Below, piece after piece: positions 1 through 4,381 of a stretch of 5,012 nt of DNA (position 1 is its first letter; every line of letters begins with the position of its first letter). The DNA is taken from contig JBFELL010000192.1 in the NCBI GenBank assembly GCA_041552135.1, positions 1-5,012 on the forward strand, read 5' to 3'. The position numbers and the translations under genes are program-made. Origin of the DNA: SZUA-186 sp041552135 (lineage in GTDB: Bacteria; Pseudomonadota; Gammaproteobacteria; UBA9214). Below the pieces are notes generated by a model, which did not search any database, was not told the DNA's origin, and was given only the letters and a program-made list of their open reading frames with translations.

Positions 1-51
1 CGGTGCGGCGCACCTGACCCGACCTACGGCTGGTGTGCCGCAGTGCCGTAG
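1..51. repeat. Nested inverted repeats, probably a cut dispersed palindrome
   Basis: Three inverted repeats overlap here. GGTGC (2-6) pairs with GCACC (10-14). TGCGGCGCACC (4-14) pairs with GGTGTGCCGCA (32-42), 11 pairs with one G-T wobble. CTACGGC (24-30) pairs with GCCGTAG (45-51). The stretch TGACCCGACCTAC after the first small hairpin resembles the right arm of the dispersed intergenic palindromes of the type TCGGGTTA-core-TAACCCGA seen in many proteobacteria. If so, the left arm lies just outside the window. The pairings are seen directly; the repeat-family assignment is an inference. There is no T-run on either strand, so this is not a standard intrinsic terminator. Confidence 0.5.
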
Positions 52-52
52 A

Positions 53-80
53 TCGGATCAGGCCAATGGCCGTGATCCGA
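53..80. repeat. Strong imperfect hairpin (12 bp, one bulge)
   Basis: TCGGATCA (53-60) pairs with TGATCCGA (73-80), and inside it GGCC (61-64) pairs with GGCC (68-71) around the loop AAT. G72 is left as a single bulge. It lies upstream of the candidate rubredoxin promoter. No T-run follows on either strand. It could be an operator-like site, part of the neighbouring palindromic repeat cluster, or an RNA 3' end of a gene left of the window; the sequence does not decide between these. Confidence 0.5.
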
Positions 81-96
81 CAAGGTTGCTGGCCAT

Positions 97-126
97 CTGT
101 CTATCACCCTGGCAGACCGGTACAAT
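97..126 (+). promoter_or_regulatory. Candidate sigma-70 promoter for rubredoxin
   Basis: TACAAT at 121-126 matches the -10 consensus at 5 of 6 positions. The -35 is weak: CTGTCT at 97-102 with an 18-base spacer matches 3 of 6. Transcription would begin near 133 and leave a leader of about 37 bases before the rubredoxin start. The position fits a gene promoter, but the poor -35 leaves this tentative. Confidence 0.4.
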
Positions 127-169
127 GCGCCCCCGTCCTGCAATGCAAATGTTACACAGAGGCAAAAAA

Positions 170-343
170 ATGAGCGACTACAAGGATTACATGTGCGTGG
201 TATGCGGCTTTGTCTATAGCGAGCAGGCCGGCCTGCCCGAGGAAGGCTTCCCGCCGGGCACGCGCTGGGAGGACATCCCGCCGAACTGGGTCTGCCCGGA
301 ATGCGGCGCCGCCAAGGAAGACTTCGAAATGGTCGAGATCTGA
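170..343 (+). CDS. rubA: Rubredoxin, 57 aa
   Basis: Small cytoplasmic iron protein that carries single electrons to partner oxidoreductases; the partner cannot be told from this window. Two CxxC knuckles, Cys9-Val-Val-Cys12-Gly and Cys42-Pro-Glu-Cys45-Gly, provide the four thiolates that bind one Fe. The rest follows the family pattern: aromatic residues Tyr7, Tyr16 and Trp40 near the core, the segment PGTRWEDIP (29-37) before the second knuckle, and an acidic C-terminal tail. A length of 57 aa is normal for a single-domain rubredoxin. The frame is open further upstream, but ATG170 is the right start: AGAGG (158-162) sits 7 bases before it, and the family begins here. The start codon is the end of an A7 run. 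The next gene begins 129 bases downstream. The assignment is secure; the gene symbol is generic. Confidence 0.95.
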   Translation: MSDYKDYMCVVCGFVYSEQAGLPEEGFPPGTRWEDIPPNWVCPECGAAKEDFEMVEI

Positions 344-351
344 TGTTGCGG

Positions 352-368
352 GCCTGCCTCCGGCAGGC
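352..368. other. GC-rich hairpin after rubredoxin
   Basis: GCCTGCC (352-358) and GGCAGGC (362-368) form a perfect 7-bp stem with the loop TCC, starting 8 bases after the rubredoxin stop codon. No run of T follows on either strand, so it is not a convincing intrinsic terminator. It may protect the 3' end of the mRNA or slow RNA polymerase. Confidence 0.4.
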
Positions 369-406
369 GGCGGGTAACACGCACAGGCAGCCTGCAAAGA
401 ATTGGC

Positions 407-412
407 TACACT
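407..412 (+). promoter_or_regulatory. Possible -10 element before the DUF5063 gene
   Basis: TACACT matches the -10 consensus at 4 of 6 positions and lies about 60 bases before the TTG start of the next gene, between it and the hairpin after rubredoxin. I found no good -35 at the usual distance. Read-through from the rubredoxin promoter is equally possible. Confidence 0.25.
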
Positions 413-458
413 GAAGGTAACAGGCCAGATTGGCCCGGGATTGTCCTGTCAAACCACC

Positions 459-464
459 GGGAGG
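459..464 (+). promoter_or_regulatory. Shine-Dalgarno site that decides a TTG start
   Basis: GGGAGG ends 8 bases before TTG473, an ideal spacing. The first in-frame ATG (491) is 26 bases from this site and has only a weak GAGA (481-484) before it. The SD position therefore favours initiation at TTG473. Confidence 0.7.
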
Positions 465-472
465 TTGGGTAT

Positions 473-982
473 TTGCAATTGAGACACGAAATGGAAACCA
501 TTTCCGAGAAACTGTCAGAAATGGCGACGGCGTCCGAGGCCTTCTGCGGGCTCATCCGGGAACACGACCAGTCCCGGGATGTCTGGCTGGAGGAGTTGTA
601 CGCGCTGCTGCCACGACTGCACTCGGCGGTGACTGCTCTCAAGTCCCATGATGTCAATGACTTGCCGCTCCCCGAGATCGACCTCGACGAGCGCTTCAAC
701 CTCTACAGCCGGCTGCGCCAGCAGCTTGGCGAGCGTGACAGCTACTGGCTCGAGTTCGATGCCTCGCCCGAGCAGGTCAACATGTCCGGTAGCCTGGCGG
801 ACGATCTCACCGATATTTATTTCGACCTGTTGCATGGCCTGCAGTTGCTCGACGAGGCCTGGCCGCAGCGTGCGGCCGAGGTCTGGCAGATGACCTACCG
901 CATGCACTGGGGCCAGCACCTGGTCGATGCCGAGCGTCACCTGTATGCCCTCAAGGTGCGCAACCAGCTGCGGGCGAGCTAG
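473..982 (+). CDS. DUF5063 family protein, 169 aa, TTG start
   Basis: The molecular function of this family is not known to me. I assign it to DUF5063 from the order of conserved segments: an N-terminal helical part with RDVWLEELYALLPRL (35-49), a Tyr-Trp pair at 91-92 followed by an acidic stretch, the core GSLADDLTDIYFDLL (106-120), then Trp138 and HWGQHLVDA (145-153). The protein looks wholly alpha-helical and acidic, without signal peptide or membrane segment, so it is probably cytoplasmic. TTG473 is chosen over ATG491 because of the SD at 459-464; the shorter form would be 163 aa. It is 129 bases downstream of rubredoxin on the same strand and may share its transcript, but a hairpin and a possible promoter lie between them. 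The family call comes from recalled sequence patterns and was not searched. Confidence 0.75.
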   Translation: MQLRHEMETISEKLSEMATASEAFCGLIREHDQSRDVWLEELYALLPRLHSAVTALKSHDVNDLPLPEIDLDERFNLYSRLRQQLGERDSYWLEFDASPEQVNMSGSLADDLTDIYFDLLHGLQLLDEAWPQRAAEVWQMTYRMHWGQHLVDAERHLYALKVRNQLRAS

Positions 983-1094
983 CCGGCCGTAGGCGCGATG
1001 CAGATCAGGCCCAGCGATCCCATTCGCTATCAACGCCTGTGTCAATCTGCCGGGCAGGCGCGGCGCCCTCGCCGTGAACCATAGCGCAAACCTC

Positions 1095-1125
1095 GCATCG
1101 CGCCGGGGGCGGCGCTCCTTGATGC
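1095..1125. other. GC-rich hairpin in the intergenic region
   Basis: GCGCCG (1100-1105) pairs with CGGCGC (1110-1115) around a GGGG loop. GCATC (1095-1099) and GATGC (1121-1125) extend the stem after a five-base TCCTT bulge on the 3' side. It could be the 3' end of the DUF5063 transcript, but no T-tract follows. Confidence 0.4.
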
Positions 1126-1162
1126 ATTAAATTCACGAGATCAGGTGCCCGAGAAACGCCTG

Positions 1163-1191
1163 CGGGCATAGGTTTTGGAAAAAACTGCCCG
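1163..1191. other. Hairpin with GGAA loop upstream of gspG
   Basis: CGGGCA (1163-1168) pairs with TGCCCG (1186-1191), and inside it GTTTT (1172-1176) pairs with AAAAC (1181-1185) around the loop GGAA. TAG (1169-1171) is left as a bulge on the 5' side. It lies 12 to 60 bases upstream of the candidate -10 hexamers. It may therefore be a protein-binding site on DNA rather than an RNA structure. No T-run follows. Confidence 0.4.
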
Positions 1192-1202
1192 TCTGCAACC
1201 GG

Positions 1203-1228
1203 TAAAATTCCGCCAAATCGCGTATATT
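1203..1228 (+). promoter_or_regulatory. Candidate promoter region of the gsp operon
   Basis: Two -10-like hexamers lie 77 and 57 bases before the gspG start: TAAAAT (1203-1208) and TATATT (1223-1228), each matching TATAAT at 5 of 6 positions. Neither has a good -35 at 16-18 bases. TTGGAA (1175-1180) is the best -35-like word but is 22 bases from the first -10. This pattern would suit an activator-dependent promoter. I also checked for a sigma-54 site: the GG and GC pairs near 1177-1188 are spaced wrongly. Confidence 0.4.
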
Positions 1229-1284
1229 CCGTCTGCATCATTCCGGCGAAAGCCATGATTTGAGGCAAGCAAGGTATTCAGCCA

Positions 1285-1707
1285 ATGAAACACAGCAAGC
1301 ACAAACAGAGCGGCTTCACCCTGATCGAGGTGATGGTGGTTGTCGTCATCCTCGGTATCCTGGCGGCAATCCTGGTGCCGAAGGTCATGGACCGACCGGA
1401 CCAGGCGCGCATCACCAAGGCCCGGCAGGACATCCGGGCGCTGGAGGCCGCGCTGAATCTCTACAAGCTGGACAACTATGTCTACCCGACCACCGACCAG
1501 GGCCTGGAATCGCTGATCGACAAGCCCACCTCGCCCGAACCCCCGGGCTGGAAGGAGGGCGGCTACCTGGATCGTCTGCCGCTGGACCCCTGGAAACAGC
1601 CTTACCAGTACCTCAGCCCGGGCGTTAACGCCTCGATAGATATCTATTCGCTGGGGCCGGATCAGCAGCCCAGTGACGATGATATCGGCAACTGGCTGCT
1701 GCAATAG
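1285..1707 (+). CDS. gspG: Type II secretion major pseudopilin GspG, 140 aa
   Basis: Main subunit of the periplasmic pseudopilus that works as the T2SS piston. A basic 10-residue leader ends in Gly10; cleavage by the prepilin peptidase before Phe11 gives FTLIEVMVVV..., with the conserved glutamate at mature position 5 (Glu15). A long hydrophobic helix follows to about residue 32. Family marks are LEAALNLYKLDN (53-64), YPTTDQGLESL (67-77), GYLDRLPLDPW (93-103) and the C-terminal SLGPDQ...DDDIGNW (122-137), which corresponds to the calcium-binding loop. That loop is several residues shorter than the usual form with a Gly-Gly-rich middle, and Lys104 stands where DPWG is common. ATG1285 has AAGG (1271-1274) 10 bases upstream. 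It is the first gene of the operon, and gspH overlaps its 3' end. Confidence 0.97.
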   Translation: MKHSKHKQSGFTLIEVMVVVVILGILAAILVPKVMDRPDQARITKARQDIRALEAALNLYKLDNYVYPTTDQGLESLIDKPTSPEPPGWKEGGYLDRLPLDPWKQPYQYLSPGVNASIDIYSLGPDQQPSDDDIGNWLLQ

Positions 1708-2272
1708 CGCCTCGCGGCCGCCGGCCAGCCGGCGGTTCCCTTCGGCGGGGTTTACCCTGCTGGAGCTCATGGTCGTCCTGGTCCTGATCGGGATCATCTT
1801 CACCTTTGCCGTGCTGTCCTTTGGCGGTGACGACCTCGCCGAGGCAATGGAGCGGGAAGCCTACCGGCTGGCCACGCTGGTCAGCCTGGCCAATGACGAG
1901 GCGGTGTTGCGCGGCGAGGAACTGGCCATGCGCTTTACCGGGGATGGCTATGAGTTCCTGCTCCTGGGCGCGGCCGGCTGGCTGAGCCGCGAGGATGACC
2001 GCCTGCTGAAACCCCATACCCTGCCCCCCGGCCTGTCGCTGCGGGTCGAGGTGGATGGCGATCCGCCGGGCCTGCAGCTGTCGGAGGAGGATGATGGCTC
2101 AAAGGAGCAGGATGACAAGGACACGGTTATCACCCCGCAGGTCTTCATCCTCTCCAGCGGCGAGATGACGCCGTTCTCCGCCATCTTCGAGGCCGACCAG
2201 AGCCGTTACCGTTATCACCTGACCATCTCGCTGTTCGGCGAACCGGAGCTGGAAGTGGAGGAGACGCTGTGA
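1679..2272 (+). CDS. gspH: Type II secretion minor pseudopilin GspH, 197 aa
   Basis: Minor pseudopilin, thought to join the pseudopilus tip complex to the GspG shaft. The leader is unusually long, 24 residues to Gly24. The mature form begins FTLLELMVVLVLIG with Glu29 at mature position 5. GspH marks are NDEAVLRGEELAMRF (72-86), a Trp-Leu at 101-102 after a glycine-containing segment, and VFILSSGEMTPF (154-165). An acidic run at about 135-148 (EEDDGSKEQDDKD core) makes it somewhat longer than many relatives. The start is uncertain: ATG1679 overlaps gspG by 29 bases, GTG1673 would add two residues, and neither has a clear SD. No ATG, GTG or TTG occurs in frame between 1681 and the cleavage site, so the overlap is needed. 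Translation probably depends on ribosomes from gspG. It ends in a GTGA overlap with gspI. Confidence 0.92.
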   Translation: MISATGCCNSASRPPASRRFPSAGFTLLELMVVLVLIGIIFTFAVLSFGGDDLAEAMEREAYRLATLVSLANDEAVLRGEELAMRFTGDGYEFLLLGAAGWLSREDDRLLKPHTLPPGLSLRVEVDGDPPGLQLSEEDDGSKEQDDKDTVITPQVFILSSGEMTPFSAIFEADQSRYRYHLTISLFGEPELEVEETL

Positions 2273-2649
2273 GTCGCCGGCGGCAACGGGGATTCACCCT
2301 CCTGGAAATCCTCGTCGCACTCACCGTGCTGGCCGTTACCCTGGCCGCCATCATCAAGGCCGCCGGCGACTACACCGCCAACCAGGCCTACCTGCGCGAC
2401 CGTACCTTCGCCATCTGGGTGGCACGCAACGCCCTGGTGCAGTTCCAGGTCGAGAACGCCTGGCCCGGTGTCGGCGAGCGCAAGGGCACCGCGGCAATGG
2501 GCCGGCGCGAATGGCGCTGGCTGGCGCGCATTTCGCAGACGGAGGAGGCCGAGCTGCGCCGGCTGGATGTCGAGGTCCGGCCGCTGGACGCAGACGACTC
2601 GGAGCCACTGGCGGTCCTCAGTGGCTTCGTGTGGCAGCCGGACGAATGA
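2269..2649 (+). CDS. gspI: Type II secretion minor pseudopilin GspI, 126 aa
   Basis: Minor pseudopilin that forms the tip complex with GspJ and GspK and helps start pseudopilus assembly in the inner membrane. A short, strongly basic leader (MSRRRQRG) is cut before Phe9, giving FTLLEILVALTVLAVTLAA with Glu13 at mature position 5. The segment AIWVARNALVQFQ (47-59) followed by WPGVGERKG and a Trp-Arg-Trp (about 81-83) is typical of GspI, as is the length. Start GTG2269 has GGAGGAG (2257-2263) 5 bases upstream and overlaps the gspH stop by 4 bases (GTGA). Its own stop overlaps gspJ by ATGA. This is standard operon coupling. Confidence 0.96.
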   Translation: MSRRRQRGFTLLEILVALTVLAVTLAAIIKAAGDYTANQAYLRDRTFAIWVARNALVQFQVENAWPGVGERKGTAAMGRREWRWLARISQTEEAELRRLDVEVRPLDADDSEPLAVLSGFVWQPDE

Positions 2650-3269
2650 TCAACCCGTATCCAGCTGCGGCAACACCCCAGCACGGCTTCACGCTGCTCG
2701 AACTGCTGGTGGCACTGGCCATCTTTGCGCTGGTCTCGGTGATGGCCTACGGCGGGCTCGCCACGGTACTGGACCAGCAGTTCGCCACGGAGGAAATCGC
2801 CGAACAGCTGGCCCGGTTGCAGAAAACCTACATGGTGCTGCAGCGCGATTTCGAGCAAGTCGTGCCGCGGCCGGTGCGCGACGAGTTCGGCGAGACCATG
2901 GCGCCGCTGTCCGGCGGTACACAGCTGCAACTCACCCGCGGTGGCTGGAACAACCCCGCCGGGCACCCGCGCAGCAGCCTGCGGCGTGTCGGCTACCGCC
3001 TGGAGGAGCAGTCGCTGGTCCGCTATGCCTGGTCGGTGCTGGACCGCGCCCAGAACAGTGAGCCGCTGGAGCAGCCGTTGCTGGACGGGGTAACCGGGAT
3101 CCGCACGCGCTATCTCGACGAGGGCAACGAGTGGCAGGACAGCTGGCCTCCCGACAGGGTCACCACGCCCGCTGCGGGGGCCGGCGTCAGCCTGCCGCTG
3201 GCGGTCGAGGTCCAGCTCGAGCATGAACGTTTCGGCCCCATTACCTGGCTGTTCCAGATGCCGGGATGA
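2646..3269 (+). CDS. gspJ: Type II secretion minor pseudopilin GspJ, 207 aa
   Basis: Minor pseudopilin of the I-J-K tip complex. A 14-residue leader ends at Gly14. The mature form begins FTLLELLVALAIFALVSVM with Glu19 at mature position 5. The body carries clear GspJ marks: MVLQRDFEQVVPRPVRDEFGE (63-83), the region of TRGGWNNP (97-104), RRVGYRLE (113-120), LVRYAWSVLDRA (124-135) and RYLDEGNEW (155-163). ATG2646 overlaps the gspI stop by 4 bases (ATGA), and this coupling decides the start. With this start the leader has no Lys or Arg, which is unusual. GTG2631 would add five residues including one Arg but has no SD. The stop lies in an ATGA that also opens a small frame running to gspK. Confidence 0.96.
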   Translation: MINPYPAAATPQHGFTLLELLVALAIFALVSVMAYGGLATVLDQQFATEEIAEQLARLQKTYMVLQRDFEQVVPRPVRDEFGETMAPLSGGTQLQLTRGGWNNPAGHPRSSLRRVGYRLEEQSLVRYAWSVLDRAQNSEPLEQPLLDGVTGIRTRYLDEGNEWQDSWPPDRVTTPAAGAGVSLPLAVEVQLEHERFGPITWLFQMPG

Positions 3270-3340
3270 GGATGATTCGATTGAATTCCACGGGTGATGC
3301 TCCTGCGGATGTAACTGCCCGGACGAGGTGGCGGGTATGA
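3266..3340 (+). CDS. Possible 24-aa relay ORF between gspJ and gspK
   Basis: An ATG at 3266 overlaps the gspJ stop as ATGA (3266-3269). Its frame stays open for 24 codons and stops with the TGA of a second ATGA (3337-3340) whose ATG is the gspK start. It therefore fills the J-K gap exactly. The peptide begins MRMIRLNSTG and ends TARTRWRV, is basic, has no membrane segment, and resembles nothing I know. A second in-frame ATG lies at 3272, with GGGA (3263-3266) 5 bases before it. It could serve to keep ribosomes moving from gspJ to gspK rather than to make a useful peptide. It may equally be chance: gspK has its own SD. Confidence 0.3.
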   Translation: MRMIRLNSTGDAPADVTARTRWRV

Positions 3341-4320
3341 ATCGCTCGTTTGATATTCCGGCGCGGGCATCCCAGCACGGCGTGGCCCTGGTGACGGCGA
3401 TGCTGGTGGTCAGCCTGGTGACGATAGCCGCGGTGGCAATGGCGACCCGTCAGCAGATCGATGTGCGCCGCGCCGCCAATCTGCTGCACGGCGAGCAGGC
3501 CTATGCCTATGCCCTGTCGGCCGAGTCCTGGGCCCGGGTCGTGCTGCGGCGGGATGCGCAGGACAATGCATACGATACCCTGGAAGACGACTGGGCCACG
3601 GCACTGCCGCCGATCGCCGTGGAGGGCGGGCTGGTCAGCGGCCGGGTGGAAGACCGGCAGGGGCGTTTCAATCTGAATAACCTGGTGACAGACAAGGGTG
3701 AGGTCAGTGAGCCGGACCAGGCGTTTTTTATCCGCTTGCTGGAAAACCTCGGTCTCGAACAGGAACTGGCCGACCGGTTGATCGACTGGCGGGACAGGGA
3801 CATCGAGGTGCGCTTCCCGGAAGGTGCCGAGGATCAGGAATACCTGCTGCTGGAACAGCCTTACCGGGCCGCAAACCGGCCGATGTCCGATATCAGCGAA
3901 CTGAGACTGGTCAAGGGTTTCGAGCGCGAGGCCGTTGAACTGCTGCTGCCACACGTGACCGTGCTGCCGGCCAGCACGACCATCAACATCAACACCGCCA
4001 GCAAGGCCGTGCTGCAGGCCCTGCACCCGGAGCTGAGCGGCGCAGACGTGGAGCTGCTCATCGAGGACCGTGGCGATGCGGGCTATCAGGATCCGGGAGA
4101 TTTTCTCGACCATGATGCGCTCGCCGGACTGGAGCTGGATGTCGCGCTTGATGTCAGCAGCGATTATTTCCGTGTGCTGACCGACGTGCAGACCGGCCAG
4201 GGCCAGGCAAGGCTGGAATCGTTGCTGGTACGCGGTGACAATGGCGTCCGGGTCGTCTATCGGGTGCGCACCCCGCTGCGGGTGGTTACGGCGTTACCGG
4301 CCGGTGACACGGTCGATTGA
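3337..4320 (+). CDS. gspK: Type II secretion minor pseudopilin GspK, 327 aa
   Basis: Largest minor pseudopilin, which caps the pseudopilus tip on top of GspI and GspJ. A 15-residue leader ends at Gly15, then VALVTAMLVVSLVTIAAVAM. Mature position 5 is Thr20 instead of Glu, as is normal for GspK. Family marks in order are GRFNLNNL (109-116), LIDWRDRD (148-155) with GAEDQEY (163-169) in the calcium-binding area, YRAANRPMSDISELRLVKGF (176-195), and ININTAS (216-222), which opens the helical SAM-like/helix-hairpin-helix part. Length is usual. ATG3337 is preceded by GAGG (3325-3328) at 8 bases. GTG3328 in the same frame would overlap that SD and is less likely. The frame is intact. gspL begins 53 bases after the stop. 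Confidence 0.96.
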   Translation: MNRSFDIPARASQHGVALVTAMLVVSLVTIAAVAMATRQQIDVRRAANLLHGEQAYAYALSAESWARVVLRRDAQDNAYDTLEDDWATALPPIAVEGGLVSGRVEDRQGRFNLNNLVTDKGEVSEPDQAFFIRLLENLGLEQELADRLIDWRDRDIEVRFPEGAEDQEYLLLEQPYRAANRPMSDISELRLVKGFEREAVELLLPHVTVLPASTTININTASKAVLQALHPELSGADVELLIEDRGDAGYQDPGDFLDHDALAGLELDVALDVSSDYFRVLTDVQTGQGQARLESLLVRGDNGVRVVYRVRTPLRVVTALPAGDTVD

Positions 4321-4381
4321 TCTGGAAGTGTTTTTTTGACAGGATGGCGGAATCATGAAGAACGGAAACAGTTATGCGTAA
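4317..4381 (+). other. gspK-gspL junction with T7 run and mini-frames
   Basis: The gap of 53 bases holds a T7 run (4331-4337). A 13-codon frame from TTG4317 overlaps the gspK stop (TTGA) and ends at TGA 4356-4358. That stop overlaps ATG4355 (ATGA), which opens an 8-codon frame MKNGNSYA ending at 4381, inside the start of gspL. TTGACA (4336-4341) is a perfect -35 word, but no -10 lies 16-19 bases downstream. No hairpin directly precedes the T-run, so this is not a terminator. The mini-frames are short enough to be chance. Confidence 0.3.

Larger units (their letters stand above)
983..1284. other. 302-base intergenic region before the T2SS operon
   Basis: I see no credible gene on either strand; the frames that cross it are continuations of antisense shadows. 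The left half is GC-rich with short palindromes, for example GGCGC-G-GCGCC at 1057-1067. The right half (about 1170-1250) is markedly richer in A and T, as expected for a promoter. Individual hairpins and -10 candidates are listed separately. No intrinsic terminator with a T-run follows the DUF5063 gene. Confidence 0.6.

Noticed and set aside
35..169. N-terminal extension of rubredoxin
   Set aside because: The frame is open upstream, but it crosses the promoter and hairpin, lacks family similarity, and ATG170 has a well-placed SD.
24..452. Minus-strand open frame of 142 codons across rubredoxin
   Set aside because: Arg/Pro/Cys-rich composition typical of a shadow frame; it covers rubredoxin and flanking repeats and matches nothing known.
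515..1045. Minus-strand open frame of 176 codons opposite the DUF5063 gene
   Set aside because: Antisense to a conserved gene; no SD and no recognisable motif.
1177..1188. Sigma-54 type -24/-12 promoter
   Set aside because: The GG and GC dinucleotides are 10 bases apart rather than 12, and the flanking consensus bases are missing.
1141..1803. Minus-strand open frame of 220 codons opposite gspG
   Set aside because: Covers gspG and the start of gspH in antisense and runs through the promoter region; no protein family recognised.
2388..3224. Minus-strand open frame of 278 codons opposite gspI/gspJ
   Set aside because: Antisense to two confidently identified pseudopilin genes; no domain recognised and no SD.
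3241..4113. Minus-strand open frame of 290 codons opposite gspK
   Set aside because: It lies almost wholly antisense to the well-conserved gspK, has low-complexity content with no recognisable motif, and is the usual shadow in GC-rich coding DNA.
4293..4337. Palindrome GTTACCGG/CCGGTGAC followed by T7, as a terminator
   Set aside because: The palindrome has no loop, lies inside the gspK coding end, and is 22 bases from the T-run; the operon clearly continues into gspL.
4336..4341. Perfect -35 word TTGACA between gspK and gspL
   Set aside because: No -10-like hexamer lies 16-19 bases downstream, so an internal promoter for gspL is not supported.
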